A DNA stretch of 64,000 bases from Defluviitaleaceae bacterium (GTDB lineage: Bacteria; Bacillota; Clostridia; Lachnospirales; WQUN01): contig WRDO01000011.1 in NCBI GenBank assembly GCA_009779755.1, positions 1-64,000 on the forward strand, read 5' to 3'. Of this stretch, positions 25,568 through 34,945 are shown piece after piece; within the stretch, counting starts at the first letter, position 1; each line of letters begins with the position of its first letter. A program made the translations under genes and the position numbers. Below the pieces are notes generated by a model that saw only the letters and a program-made list of their open reading frames with translations, was not told the origin of the DNA and did no database searches.

Positions 25568-26134
25568 ATGCTTACCTTAACCGAAGCCGAAAGCATTCTG
25601 CGTAAGTATAATAAAGAAGCGTTCCATATCCGGCACGCGTTAACCGTTAGCGGTGTGTTGGGTTATTTCGCCCGGCAAGCGGACCCCGAACGGGTAGAAT
25701 ATTGGCGTATCGTGGGTATACTGCATGATACGGACTTCGAACTGCACCCCGATGCGCATTGCGTGGCGGGTATCGAAATCCTGCGTACGGAAAACGTGCC
25801 CGAGAATATCATCCGCTCGGCATTGAGCCATGGTTGGGGTATGACCGCTTCTCCCTACGAACCGTTGCATGAAATGGAAAAAATCCTATATGCGGTGGAC
25901 GAGCTTACCGGGCTGGTATGGGCGACGGCATTGATGCGCCCGAGTAAATCCACGCAAGACCTCGAACTCGCCAGCGTAAAGAAGAAATTCAAGGATAAAA
26001 AATTCGCGGCCGGTTGCTCGCGTGAGACGATAACGAAAGGCGCGGAAATGCTGGGTTGGACCCTTGACGATTTGATCAGCGAAACGATCTTGGCCATGCG
26101 TTCATGCGAAAAGGATGTGGAAGGTAATGCCTAA
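25568..26134 (+). CDS. HD-domain phosphohydrolase
   Basis: A 188-residue HD-superfamily protein. The metal ligands appear as FHIRHALTV (first His), GILHDTDFE (HD pair), SHGWG and a late Asp in AVDELTGLV. The family contains nucleotidases and cyclic-nucleotide phosphodiesterases; the substrate is unknown. AGGAG precedes the ATG. The gene overlaps tyrS by 8 nt, so it is probably co-transcribed with tyrS and engB. Confidence 0.82.
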   Translation: MLTLTEAESILRKYNKEAFHIRHALTVSGVLGYFARQADPERVEYWRIVGILHDTDFELHPDAHCVAGIEILRTENVPENIIRSALSHGWGMTASPYEPLHEMEKILYAVDELTGLVWATALMRPSKSTQDLELASVKKKFKDKKFAAGCSRETITKGAEMLGWTLDDLISETILAMRSCEKDVEGNA

Positions 26135-27356
26135 CGTATACGATACCTTAAAGGAACGCGGCTACATTGCCCAATGCACCCACGAGGAGGAACTGCGCGA
26201 GCTGCTCGGCAGGGAGTCCGTCACTTTTTATCAAGGCTACGACCCTACTGCCGACAGCCTGACTACGGGTCACTTGTTGACTTTTATGGTCCACAAGCAC
26301 ATGCGGGACGCGGGTCACCGACTTATCACTCTTATGGGTACGGGTACGGGTATGATAGGCGACCCATCCGAACGCAACGACATGCGTAAGGTGATGTCCC
26401 GCGAAACCGTCGCGTATAATATCGCCTGCTTCAAGGAGCAGATGACACGCTTCGTTGACTACAGCGGCGGCGACGCGATCATGGAGGAAAACGATTGGCT
26501 GTTGGAATTAAATTTGGCGGAATTTATGCGGGACATCGGCATTCATTTTAATGTGAACCGTATGCTTGCCGCCGAATGTTACAAAGCGCGCCTTGCCGAC
26601 GGCCTCACCGCTTTCGAATTAACCTACATGCTGATGCAGGCTTACGATTTTCTGGAGCTGTACCGCCGTTATAACTGCCGTTTGCAATTGGGCGGAAGCG
26701 AGCAATGGGGCAACATCATTGCGGGCATCGATTTAATACGCAAAAAGGAAGGCATACAGGCATACGGGCTCACCAATGTACTGCTTACCGCCGCGGACGG
26801 TTCAAAAATGGGCAAATCCGCGGGCAACGCCGTATGGCTTTCCGCGGAAAGAACTTCACCCTACGATTTCTACCAGCATTGGCGTAATACCGCAGACGTA
26901 AACGTGATACGCGATTTGAAGCTGTTCACGTTTTTACCGTTGGATGAAATTGAAGAAATGTCCCACTGTCAAGGCGCGGAGATTAACAAGGTCAAGGAAG
27001 TGCTCGCATACGAGGTGACCAAAATCGTCCACGGCGAAGAAGAAGCGCAAAAGGCGCAAAGTGCGGCGAAAGCGTTGTTTGCCGGCGGCAGCGGGGAAAC
27101 GGAATCCATACCCTGCACGGATATATCCCGCACGGAAGCCGAAGAAGGTATCAATATCGTGGTATTGCTTGAAAAGATGGGATTAATCAAGTCCCGCAGC
27201 GAAGCGCGTCAATTGATCGCGCAAGGGGGCATTAAAGTAAACGAACAAAAAGCGGACAACCATGAATTGATAATAAAAGCAGATGATTTTGGACCGGACG
27301 GCTTCTTGCTGATTCAAAAAGGAAAAAAGATATACCACCGCGGGCGGTTGGTGTGA
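26127..27356 (+). CDS. tyrS: Tyrosyl-tRNA synthetase
   Basis: A 409-residue class I tyrosyl-tRNA synthetase. FYQGYDPTADSLTTGHLL holds the HIGH-equivalent (TGHL), ATP-binding continues in GTGTGMIGDPSER, and DGSKMGKSAGNAVWL is the KMSKS loop. A C-terminal S4 RNA-binding domain (SRSEARQLIAQGGIKVNEQ) completes the usual length. It charges tRNA-Tyr; such a tRNA gene is at 44.7 kb. I chose the ATG at 26127, which overlaps the HD gene stop; an in-frame ATG four codons earlier is possible. Confidence 0.95.
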   Translation: MPNVYDTLKERGYIAQCTHEEELRELLGRESVTFYQGYDPTADSLTTGHLLTFMVHKHMRDAGHRLITLMGTGTGMIGDPSERNDMRKVMSRETVAYNIACFKEQMTRFVDYSGGDAIMEENDWLLELNLAEFMRDIGIHFNVNRMLAAECYKARLADGLTAFELTYMLMQAYDFLELYRRYNCRLQLGGSEQWGNIIAGIDLIRKKEGIQAYGLTNVLLTAADGSKMGKSAGNAVWLSAERTSPYDFYQHWRNTADVNVIRDLKLFTFLPLDEIEEMSHCQGAEINKVKEVLAYEVTKIVHGEEEAQKAQSAAKALFAGGSGETESIPCTDISRTEAEEGINIVVLLEKMGLIKSRSEARQLIAQGGIKVNEQKADNHELIIKADDFGPDGFLLIQKGKKIYHRGRLV

Positions 27357-27958
27357 ACGAGCGCGAAGGCATTATCATCAACCGCACCGATATCGCCGCC
27401 ACGGCGGTAACCTCTTCGCAATTCCCGTCAACGGGATTACCCGAGGTCGCTTTTGTGGGGCGGTCAAACGTGGGTAAATCCTCTCTGATCAACGCCATGT
27501 TGGGACGTAAAAAACTGGCACGAACCAGTCGACAACCCGGAAAAACCCGTACGATCAATTTTTTTTCGGTGGAGGATAAACTTTATTTCGTAGACCTGCC
27601 CGGTTACGGTTACGCCAAGGTTTCCAAAACGGAACAGGAAAAATGGGGCGGCATGGTGGAGGGTTACTTAAAAAACCGCACGGTTTTGAAGCGTATCTTT
27701 ATACTGGTTGATATCCGCCACGAACCCACCGCGGGCGACCGTATGATTTACGATTGGTGTATGCATTACGGCTTGCCTTTTTCGGTTGTGGCCACCAAAT
27801 GCGACAAACTTTCGCGCAACCAAACCGCAAAACAAGTGGGGAGTCTGCGGCGAGGGTTGGGTACTGCCGATGTCATCCCCTTTTCCGGCGAAACGCGCCA
27901 AGGCCGTAACGACTTATGGGCGTTGATAATGGACAGTTGCGGGATTGATGTGCTATAG
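27353..27958 (+). CDS. engB: Ribosome biogenesis GTP-binding protein EngB/YsxC
   Basis: A 201-residue EngB GTPase. G1 is GRSNVGKSSLIN (residues ~36-47), G2 T in KTRTINFF, G3 DLPGYGYAKV and G4 TKCDK. It is needed for 50S subunit assembly. The GTG start overlaps the tyrS stop by 4 nt. It lies between tyrS and an S1-domain protein gene in a translation-related operon. Confidence 0.94.
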   Translation: MNEREGIIINRTDIAATAVTSSQFPSTGLPEVAFVGRSNVGKSSLINAMLGRKKLARTSRQPGKTRTINFFSVEDKLYFVDLPGYGYAKVSKTEQEKWGGMVEGYLKNRTVLKRIFILVDIRHEPTAGDRMIYDWCMHYGLPFSVVATKCDKLSRNQTAKQVGSLRRGLGTADVIPFSGETRQGRNDLWALIMDSCGIDVL

Positions 27959-27996
27959 TCAACGGAGAACCACAATATAACAAAGGCGGCGAGCGA

Positions 27997-28425
27997 ATGG
28001 CGGAAAGTGCTGTTACGGTTGGTAATATATATACGGGCACGGTGTTAAAGATCAAACCCTTCGGGGCGATCGTTTCCCTTCCCGGGGGTGTACCCGGCCT
28101 TGTGCATATATCGCAGATAACAAACGGATACGTGCAAAACGTAGCCGATGTGCTTAATGTGGGCGACGAGGTGGATGTACGCGTCGTGTCCTACGAAGAG
28201 GCGTCGGGCAAGATTTCCCTTTCAATGAAGGATGTACCCCAATCGTCCCACTACGGCGGCTACGACGATGAAGAGGACGAAGAAGGCGAACATAATTACC
28301 GCTACGACGCACCGCCTGTAATAACCGCTGCGCAAGCCGCTTCCTTTGAGGAAAAATTCAAATCATGGCAAAAAATTTCCAACGAACGCATCGCCGGAAT
28401 CAATAGGAGAAATAAACGGAGATAG
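27997..28425 (+). CDS. S1 RNA-binding domain protein (YugI/GSP13-like)
   Basis: A 142-residue protein with one S1 domain at residues ~5-76: GNIYTGTVLKIKPFGAIVSL, GLVHISQI, NVGDEVDVRVVSYE and GKISLSMKDV. The acidic middle (DDEEDEEGEHN) and Ser/Lys-rich tail resemble the YugI/YabR group of ribosome-associated proteins. It has a good ribosome binding site and is the last gene of the plus-strand operon. Confidence 0.88.
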   Translation: MAESAVTVGNIYTGTVLKIKPFGAIVSLPGGVPGLVHISQITNGYVQNVADVLNVGDEVDVRVVSYEEASGKISLSMKDVPQSSHYGGYDDEEDEEGEHNYRYDAPPVITAAQAASFEEKFKSWQKISNERIAGINRRNKRR

Positions 28426-28431
28426 CCGCCG

Positions 28432-28674
28432 TCATTCCATCAGGCGATACATCAGCGCGGCATTGTCCTTACGCACGACTTCCTTCACTGTAAGCACTTC
28501 GAATTTGATCGTTTTATCGCCGAAGCGTATCTCAATAATATCGCCGACCTTAACATCCGCCGATGCCTTAGCCGGTTTGCCGTCAATCGTTACGCGCCCG
28601 GCATCACAAGCCTCATTCGCTACGGTACGCCGCTTGATTATACGGCTGACCTTCAAGTATTTATCTAAACGCAT
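28432..28674 (-). CDS. rqcP: S4-domain ribosome quality control factor RqcP
   Basis: An 80-residue S4 RNA-binding protein: MRLDKYLKVSRIIKRRTVAN, then DGKPAKASADVKVGD and a short C-terminal strand. It closely resembles RqcP (YabO), which binds stalled 50S-tRNA complexes and drives C-terminal alanine tailing with RqcH. The second of two adjacent ATG codons fits both the family start and the AAAGGA spacing; starting one codon earlier (28677) is possible. It follows the acetyltransferase gene directly and converges with the S1 gene. Confidence 0.88.
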   Translation of the reverse strand: MRLDKYLKVSRIIKRRTVANEACDAGRVTIDGKPAKASADVKVGDIIEIRFGDKTIKFEVLTVKEVVRKDNAALMYRLME

Positions 28675-28677
28675 CAT

Positions 28678-29133
28678 TCATTCCTTTCTTTGGCAACATC
28701 CCAAGGGTAGTCCGTAATGCTCCATACAAATATGCGGGATACCCGCTTCTTCAAAGACCTCCCCGTATGGGGTAAATCCCAACTTTTCATAAAACGCCTG
28801 CGCCGTGAGCTGTGCATGAAGGATTTGACGTTCACCGCCCATGATGCAGCAGGCCTTGATCAACGCCTGCATAATGCCCGTGCCCAATCCTTTGCCGCGG
28901 TGCTCGGGCAGCGTCGCTACGCGGCCGATCACATAGTCGTCGCGGGTAATCTTTACCCGTCCCGTGGCTACGGGCACGTCGTTTTCGTAAGCAACTACGT
29001 GGATGCACGCACCGTCGTCGCCTTCATATTCATCCTCGGGTGAAATGTTTTGTTCCTCGATAAAAACGCGGCTGCGCAGGGCATAAACGTCTTCCAATCC
29101 TTCCTCGCCGAAAAACCATTGCATGGTCAGCAT
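28678..29133 (-). CDS. GNAT N-acetyltransferase
   Basis: A 151-residue GNAT enzyme. The acetyl-CoA pyrophosphate loop is visible in GRVATLPEHRGKGLGTGIM (R/Q-x-x-G-x-G/A pattern) and the C-terminal HAQLTAQAFYEKLGF is the family's last helix and strand, resembling ElaA/YjcF-type members. The target is unknown. The ATG at 29133 overlaps the wecB stop and has GGGGTGG upstream. It lies in an operon wecB-GNAT-rqcP. Confidence 0.85.
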   Translation of the reverse strand: MLTMQWFFGEEGLEDVYALRSRVFIEEQNISPEDEYEGDDGACIHVVAYENDVPVATGRVKITRDDYVIGRVATLPEHRGKGLGTGIMQALIKACCIMGGERQILHAQLTAQAFYEKLGFTPYGEVFEEAGIPHICMEHYGLPLGCCQRKE

Positions 29134-30254
29134 ACATACCACCCCAAAATCGCATCAACGATCCGTTTGCTCGCTTTGCCGTCCCCGAAGGGATTGGACG
29201 CGGCAGCCATACAGGCGTACGCTTCCTTGTCGGTTAAAAGGCGGGCGGCGGCGGCATAAATCGTTTCCTCCTCCACGCCTGCCAATACAAGCGTACCCGC
29301 GGCTAATCCTTCAGGGCGTTCGGTCACTTCCCGCAGGACGACGACAGGTATGTTAAAGGACGGGGCTTCCTCTTGTATACCGCCCGAATCGGATAAAATC
29401 AAATAAGAACGCTTCATCAGGTTATGCATGTCATGGATTTCCACTGCACTCGTAAGGAATACGTTATTGAGGTGGGCCAGATATTTTTTTGATTCCTCCC
29501 GCCCCGCGCCGTTGGGGTGCATCGGCCATATTAATTGCACATCGGGGAAATCCGCCGCGATACGCCCTACGGCACGGCAGATATTTTCCATGGCAAGGCC
29601 GATATTCTCCCGCCGATGGGCGGTCATTAATAGAATGCGCCTCGTGAAATCGAGGCCGTTTAGCACATCGTTTTGAAAGCGATATTCATCGGATGCCGTA
29701 TATGCCAGCATGTCCACCGCCGTATTACCCGTAACGAAAATCGAGGAATCGGGTATGTTTTCCTTTAACAAATAATCCCGCGACAATTCCGTGGGGGCGA
29801 AATGTAAATCTGTAAGGGCCGTGGTCAACTTACGGTTCATCTCCTCGGGGTAGGGGCGGTATTTGTCATACGTGCGCAGCCCGGCTTCCACGTGCCCGAC
29901 CGCGACCTTCGCGTAAAAAGCGGACAACGCCGCGGCGAACGTTGTCGTCGTATCACCGTGTACCAACAATATATCGGGCTTATATCCATCAATGATCGGT
30001 TTCATCCCCGTCAATATACGGTTTACCACATCACCCATGCTTTGCCCCGTCGTCATCACGTTCAAATCCCAGTCGGGCACTACGCCAAAGGGGATAAGCG
30101 ATTGGTCAAGCAACTCCCGATGCTGCGCGGTTACGCATACGCGTGATTCAAGGACGCCGCTCTCCGCGCGTTTCGCCAATTCCAACACCAACGGGACCAT
30201 TTTATTCGCTTCCGCCCGTGTACCGAAAACCGTAAGGACCTTTACCGTACCCAT
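29127..30254 (-). CDS. wecB: UDP-N-acetylglucosamine 2-epimerase (non-hydrolysing)
   Basis: A 375-residue WecB/MnaA enzyme that interconverts UDP-GlcNAc and UDP-ManNAc for surface polymer synthesis. Visible motifs are VFGTRAEANKM at the N-terminus, VHGDTTTTFA, HVEAGLRT, PEEMNR and LSDSGGIQEEAP. The first motif is usually GTRPEAIKM; here Pro and Ile are replaced by Ala and Asn, while the Arg and Lys remain. Length is normal. AAAGGCGG precedes the ATG. Confidence 0.92.
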   Translation of the reverse strand: MGTVKVLTVFGTRAEANKMVPLVLELAKRAESGVLESRVCVTAQHRELLDQSLIPFGVVPDWDLNVMTTGQSMGDVVNRILTGMKPIIDGYKPDILLVHGDTTTTFAAALSAFYAKVAVGHVEAGLRTYDKYRPYPEEMNRKLTTALTDLHFAPTELSRDYLLKENIPDSSIFVTGNTAVDMLAYTASDEYRFQNDVLNGLDFTRRILLMTAHRRENIGLAMENICRAVGRIAADFPDVQLIWPMHPNGAGREESKKYLAHLNNVFLTSAVEIHDMHNLMKRSYLILSDSGGIQEEAPSFNIPVVVLREVTERPEGLAAGTLVLAGVEEETIYAAAARLLTDKEAYACMAAASNPFGDGKASKRIVDAILGWYVC

Positions 30255-30344
30255 ATCAAGCCGCCTTTCATACCATAATTAAGTATAAGCATATTCCATA
30301 GCCGTTATATACGCAAGTTTGTTGGGTTAAACCCGCGGCTTGCC

Positions 30345-30372
30345 TTGACAGCGCGGAAATAAATCGTATACT
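30345..30372 (+). promoter_or_regulatory. Promoter of tRNA-Ser
   Basis: TTGACA (30345-30350) and TATACT (30367-30372) are 16 bp apart, and the tRNA begins 20 bp after the -10. Confidence 0.75.
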
Positions 30373-30391
30373 CTCTTGGAAGTATGATCAT

Positions 30392-30476
30392 GGATAGCTG
30401 GCCGAGCGGTCGAAGGCGGCGGTCTTGAAAACCGCAGAACTGAAAGGTTCCGGGGGTTCGAATCCCTCGCTATCCG
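30392..30476 (+). tRNA. tRNA-Ser (anticodon TGA)
   Basis: A class II tRNA with acceptor stem GGATAGC/GCTATCC (30392-30398/30469-30475), discriminator G476, and a long variable arm (AGAACTGAAAGGTTC). The anticodon loop CTTGAAA lies on GCGGT/ACCGC. It ends 4 nt before the stop of the convergent dgt gene. Confidence 0.95.
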
Positions 30477-30480
30477 ATTC

Positions 30481-31455
30481 CTACGCCTCCCAAGCGGAAG
30501 GCATATAGATTTCACGGAAGCGCTTCATGGCGAAGCGGTCGGTCATGCCTGCGATATAATCGGCTGCGGCTTGCGCGGGGTCGTCGCATCGCTCCCTCAG
30601 CTCGTCGGGTAATTTGTTGGGATGGGATATATAGTATTCGAAAAGCAGACGCAAAAGCGTCTGTATTTTTTTGCGTTCGGATTGATGGAGTTGATGGGCG
30701 TAGGTATTTTCAAAGAGATAGGCGCGTAGTTCGGACAGGATAACCACGACATCAGGGGAAAGGGAAACGGTATTTTTGCCCGTACTGTATCGTACCATGT
30801 CACGTACGAGGTAATCGATACGCGCAGTGGAGGTTTCGCCCAGTATTTCGCAAGCGGATTTGGGCAGGTCTGTCGGGATCAAAATCCTTGCGCGGATGGC
30901 GTCGTCGATGTCGTGGTTTATGTAAGCGATTTTATCGGATAGTTTAACCACCCAGCCCTCCAATGTTTCGGGGTTGCCGCTGGTGCGGTGGTTTAATATC
31001 CCGTCGCGCACCTCATTCGTAAGGTTTAGATCCGATGTGACGCGTACGCTTTGTTCATTGTGGCGGAAGCCGTCGGGTAACAGGGTGTCCAACGCGTCCT
31101 CACCCGTATGGCCGAAGGGGGTGTGCCCCAAGTCATGCCCCAAAGCAATGGCCTCGGTCAAATCCTCGTTTAATAACAGCGCACGGGCGGCGGTGCGGGC
31201 GATTTGCGCCACTTCCAGCGTATGCGTTAGGCGGGTACGGTAATGGTCACCTTCGGGGGAAATGAATACCTGCGTTTTGTGCATCAACCGCCGGAATGCC
31301 TTGCAATGGGTGATCCTGTCACGGTCCTTTTGGAATTCCGTACGTATCTCGCATTTTTCCGCGGGAAGGGAACGCCCCTTTGTGGTGATACTTTTCGCCG
31401 CGAAGGGGGAAAGGTGGGCCAGCTCATATTGTTCACGTTGTTCCCGCAGGTTCAT
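30481..31455 (-). CDS. dgt: Deoxyguanosinetriphosphate triphosphohydrolase-like protein
   Basis: A 324-residue HD-domain dNTPase. RDRITHCKAFRRLMHKTQVF (split here as RDRITHCKAFRRL and MHKTQVF), RTRLTHTLEVAQIAR, and ALGHDLGHTPFGHTGE are characteristic of the family. It removes triphosphate from dNTPs and helps to set nucleotide pools. The ATG overlaps the glycosidase-like gene stop by 4 nt, the last gene of a seven-gene minus-strand run that also has the alarmone synthetase. Confidence 0.92.
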   Translation of the reverse strand: MNLREQREQYELAHLSPFAAKSITTKGRSLPAEKCEIRTEFQKDRDRITHCKAFRRLMHKTQVFISPEGDHYRTRLTHTLEVAQIARTAARALLLNEDLTEAIALGHDLGHTPFGHTGEDALDTLLPDGFRHNEQSVRVTSDLNLTNEVRDGILNHRTSGNPETLEGWVVKLSDKIAYINHDIDDAIRARILIPTDLPKSACEILGETSTARIDYLVRDMVRYSTGKNTVSLSPDVVVILSELRAYLFENTYAHQLHQSERKKIQTLLRLLFEYYISHPNKLPDELRERCDDPAQAAADYIAGMTDRFAMKRFREIYMPSAWEA

Positions 31456-32897
31456 GACGGACCCCCGATCGTGGGCTTGTAACGTATGCGGAAAGCGGGT
31501 AACGCGTCAATTTGCGTGTAGTGGTTAATATCCCAATCATCCCCATGCGCGGGATCATTAACGCCTTCGGACGGTGTGGCAAACAAAAGGACATCCAACA
31601 CCGTTGCTTGCCGAAGCGGTTTATCAAAAAACGCGGACATCAGGTCGATGGTGGTAACCGCGGGTTTTTTGTAAAACCATTTCCCGTTGATTTCAACCAT
31701 AAAGGATAAATCCTTTAACATACCGTCAAAGACGATTTCACAAAATACGGGGTCGCTTTCAAATTCTATGGGGATCGCCAGCCCGTCGGCGTCCTCGCTG
31801 CCGCCCCAACGCAATCGCATCGGCAATTGCGCTTCACCCGATTTATGAATAACCGGGGAAAAATAGGGTTGCTTGATGATTTCCTTATAGGTTTCCAATA
31901 AAGGTTGCGCGATGCCCGCGTGGTGGTTGTTGGGGTCCTCGATTTCAAGCCCCAAGCGCCCGCGGTCGCGGAATTGGTACATCGTGATACCGGTCAGGTC
32001 AGGCAATTCTTCGGGGATGCGCCCGTAAAAATCCTTCACCTGCTCGGCTTGCTCGTACGGGCCGTTGACGTCGCCGTCGGCGTTGGTTTCGGATAACAGG
32101 AGCGGACGCTTCCTATGCTCTCCCCTTTCCATAAAACGTGCGAATTCCGCGTTGAGCTCGCGGATGATTTTACCGTTGGGGTCGCGCTTGTGGCTGTTGC
32201 CGCCGGGTTCGGCGATGTCGTAGGGCCAACCCCAATGCAGGGACAAATAAGCGTCCGCCGACCATATATCCGCGACGCGTATCGCTTCAGCGAATTCGTC
32301 TTCATATTTCATTTTTCCGTCGGGCAGGGTGTGTGCGCCGCCGATACACAGGATCGTTTGGACGTTCGGCGCGATTTTTTTGATTATCTGATGGAAGCGT
32401 ACATAAAAGTCCGCCACCTGTTGATACGAGTACCGCTTGCTGAACGCGAACCAACTCCCCGTGGCTTCATGGTTAATGCGTAATTGCATACGGCCGAACG
32501 GGCGCAGGTCCTCCGCTATTTTTTCCAATTGCTCGTCCGAAACGCCGCAATCCAGTGTCAGCGTTAGGATAACATCCTGCCCGTGTCGGCGGACGTCGCG
32601 CATACAGGTAAAGGGTTCGCCCAACGTGTCACCCTCCAACCCGCCGCCATACGGGAAATAATCGTCGTACGCGTAGTCCCACTGGTACGAGACCTCGTCC
32701 TTGGTGGGTAGTGTGCTTGCGCGCGCGGGCCATCCTTCGTCCAGCGGGTAGTAGCAATACATCAGGTTTATGGCGCGGTGCGGCCTTCCCAATGTGTGAA
32801 GGATATAATCTTGGTTTACATATTCGCCGCGTTCGCTGCCGTCCCCCAAATCAACCGCGCATTTTGCGGGCCCCATATGGATTCCGTACGCTTTCAT
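31452..32897 (-). CDS. Putative glycoside hydrolase (TIM barrel, GH26-like motifs)
   Basis: A 481-residue protein that I cannot place firmly. RINHEATGSWFAFS resembles the acid/base region of GH26-type barrels (R.xHE.xGxW), and LLLSETNADG looks like the nucleophile strand, about 130 residues later. LSLHWGWPYDIA fits a substrate-binding strand. The C-terminal ~130 residues look like a beta domain (LPMRLRWGG, FMVEINGKWFYKK). No signal peptide, so it would act in the cytosol. It has a GGAGG site and lies 18 nt after relQ. Confidence 0.55.
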   Translation of the reverse strand: MKAYGIHMGPAKCAVDLGDGSERGEYVNQDYILHTLGRPHRAINLMYCYYPLDEGWPARASTLPTKDEVSYQWDYAYDDYFPYGGGLEGDTLGEPFTCMRDVRRHGQDVILTLTLDCGVSDEQLEKIAEDLRPFGRMQLRINHEATGSWFAFSKRYSYQQVADFYVRFHQIIKKIAPNVQTILCIGGAHTLPDGKMKYEDEFAEAIRVADIWSADAYLSLHWGWPYDIAEPGGNSHKRDPNGKIIRELNAEFARFMERGEHRKRPLLLSETNADGDVNGPYEQAEQVKDFYGRIPEELPDLTGITMYQFRDRGRLGLEIEDPNNHHAGIAQPLLETYKEIIKQPYFSPVIHKSGEAQLPMRLRWGGSEDADGLAIPIEFESDPVFCEIVFDGMLKDLSFMVEINGKWFYKKPAVTTIDLMSAFFDKPLRQATVLDVLLFATPSEGVNDPAHGDDWDINHYTQIDALPAFRIRYKPTIGGPS

Positions 32898-32915
32898 AAC
32901 GCACCTCCGTGGTAT

Positions 32916-33566
32916 TTAATAAGCAATATCAATGAGCTCTTGAATCTTATACATACGTTCATCCAAATCGGAGATTTGCTCGGCGCATTCACGCAGTCCC
33001 TCCGCCAAGTGCTGCGGCATCCCCGTCTTATATTTATAGCGAATTTTATGCTCGAGCGAAGCCCAAAAATCCATGGCCTGCGTGCGGATCTGTATCTCCA
33101 CGGGTAAGCGTTGTACGGAACCGGTGAGGTAGATCGGTACCTCCAATATAATGTGGTGACTGCGATAACCGGATGCCTTGGGTTTGGCCACGTAATTTTT
33201 TTCACTGATGACCTTCATGTCGGGTTGGTTCTTAAATACATCCGCAAGGTATGTGATATCCTTCGCGTACGAACAAATACACCGCAAACCCGCGATGTCG
33301 GTCAGGTTTTTGCGCGCGCTTTCGGACGTGATGGGATGCCCGAGGCGATGGAGCTTCTCCGCGATGCTTTCGTATGATTTTAACCGGCGTTTTATATGTT
33401 CGATGGGGTTGTGTTTTTGCAAATTATCGAAATCCTCGAGTAAAATGTCGATGCGTGTTTCCATGTTCTTAAGGGCGCATCGGTACAGGACAAGCAATTC
33501 CTTCACCTTCACGAATTCGTGCGGGGGGAAGAGGATGGACATGATCGTTTCCTCGCTTTCTTTCAT
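32916..33566 (-). CDS. relQ: Small alarmone synthetase (RelQ/YjbM-like)
   Basis: A 216-residue (p)ppGpp synthetase. The synthetase domain shows LKSYESIAEKL, DIAGLRCICSY, KNYVAKPKASGYRSHH and VEIQIRTQAMDFWASLEHK, the canonical RelA/SpoT synthetase motifs, with no HD hydrolase domain. The C-terminal helix (ISDLDERMYKIQELI) allows tetramers as in RelQ. The ATG overlaps the histidine kinase stop by 4 nt, so alarmone synthesis is encoded in the same transcript as a two-component pair. An in-frame ATG eight codons in (33542) also has a ribosome binding site. Confidence 0.9.
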   Translation of the reverse strand: MKESEETIMSILFPPHEFVKVKELLVLYRCALKNMETRIDILLEDFDNLQKHNPIEHIKRRLKSYESIAEKLHRLGHPITSESARKNLTDIAGLRCICSYAKDITYLADVFKNQPDMKVISEKNYVAKPKASGYRSHHIILEVPIYLTGSVQRLPVEIQIRTQAMDFWASLEHKIRYKYKTGMPQHLAEGLRECAEQISDLDERMYKIQELIDIAY

Positions 33567-34945
33567 CGCGCTCGCGGTATCGTGATGGTCAACACCGCGC
33601 CGTTGATTATATCGTTTTCGGCAAATGCCGTGCCGTTATGCTGCTCCACGATAGACTTTACAATAGCTAAGCCGATACCCGTCAAACCGCTTTTCCCCCG
33701 ATAAAACCGCTCGAACACATGGGGCAGCTCATTGGGTTCAAAGCCGGGGCCGTCATCCTTAATTTCAATTACCGCTTTTTTCCCGTGGTTATAGCAGTCA
33801 ATATTGATTTCCGTACTTGCGTAGCGCAGGGCGTTGGATATCAAATTGTCCAACGCGCGTTCAATGTATGCTTTTATACAGGGTACGACGACGGGTTCCG
33901 CGTTGTTACGGAAGGTAATCCGTATATTTGACGTCGGGGTTTCGTGGATACGGATGCGTTCGGTGATAACCTTGCGTAAATCAACCGTGTCCTCAAAAGG
34001 AATCGTGATGTTATCTATACGCGAAACATAGAGAATATCACCCACCATACTTGTCAAACGGTTGGTGGCCTCAAGAATCGTGTCGCTGGCTTTCTGCGTA
34101 TCCATAATGCCGTATTTGATGCCTTCGGCATAGCTCTTGATGGACATGAGCGGCGTCCGAAGTTCGTGGGAAACGTTTTGGAAGAAGGTTTTTTGTTCAT
34201 TGTCGTATTTCGCGAGCTGCTTGGCGGTGTGGTTGAGGCTTTGGTTGAGGGTTTCGAATTCCTCGTTCGCAAAGGCTTCGTAATTTTGCGTAAAATCCCC
34301 GCGCCCGATTTGCCGCGCGAAGTTGTTGAGTACGAACAACGGATGCGCAAGTGAACTCGACAGGAACGTGGCTATGATCATCGCCAACGCCCATATCACC
34401 ATGACCACCAGCAACAATAACATATTGACTTGGTTGGAAAAGCGCGAAATATCGGTGATATCCACATAGAAAACGGCGTGCCACCCCTCGCCGAAAACGG
34501 AGACGGGTTGGGTGGTTATGTAGAAAATGCCGCCGTCCGTAGGCAGGCGGCGATTGCTGATGAGCGATGGGGGTAGGTTATTGTCGCGTAATGCCTCGGC
34601 GATCGTATCGGTGGTGGGGGCGGCATAACCGTAAACAAGCTCAAAGTTATCGCTGAAATAAAAATGATTGATACGCTGCCCGAATAAACCCGAGCGTACA
34701 ATCATTGTAAACCCGCCGAAATAATCGTAGAGTTCTTGCGTTTCGGCCAGTTCCGTCACGGCATGGTGACGGATATATTGCCTGACCGCTACGTTAAAGA
34801 TGAAGAAAACCAAGGCAAACGAAAGTAAGAGCAACAGGGAAAAGGCAGTAAGGATACTGCCCCGCAGGTTACGCCTTAAACGGTTAAACAACGTCGCCCC
34901 GTTCGTAGGCGATACGGCGGAAAATGGCCTTAACCCGCATGACAA
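33563..34945 (-). CDS. Membrane sensor histidine kinase
   Basis: Up to 460 residues. An N-terminal membrane helix (ILTAFSLLLLLSFALVFFIF), an extracytoplasmic sensor of about 130 residues, a second helix (MLLLLVVMVIWALAMIIATF), a HAMP segment, then HisKA with FFQNVSHELRTPLMS (His near residue 260) and HATPase motifs (NLISNALRYAS, EIKDDGPGFEP, GLTGIGLAIVKSIVEQH). The start is uncertain: the ATG at 34945 overlaps the receiver gene by 62 nt, while TTG at 34891 starts near its stop. It is encoded between a stand-alone receiver and relQ. Confidence 0.9.
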   Translation of the reverse strand: MSCGLRPFSAVSPTNGATLFNRLRRNLRGSILTAFSLLLLLSFALVFFIFNVAVRQYIRHHAVTELAETQELYDYFGGFTMIVRSGLFGQRINHFYFSDNFELVYGYAAPTTDTIAEALRDNNLPPSLISNRRLPTDGGIFYITTQPVSVFGEGWHAVFYVDITDISRFSNQVNMLLLLVVMVIWALAMIIATFLSSSLAHPLFVLNNFARQIGRGDFTQNYEAFANEEFETLNQSLNHTAKQLAKYDNEQKTFFQNVSHELRTPLMSIKSYAEGIKYGIMDTQKASDTILEATNRLTSMVGDILYVSRIDNITIPFEDTVDLRKVITERIRIHETPTSNIRITFRNNAEPVVVPCIKAYIERALDNLISNALRYASTEINIDCYNHGKKAVIEIKDDGPGFEPNELPHVFERFYRGKSGLTGIGLAIVKSIVEQHNGTAFAENDIINGAVLTITIPRAR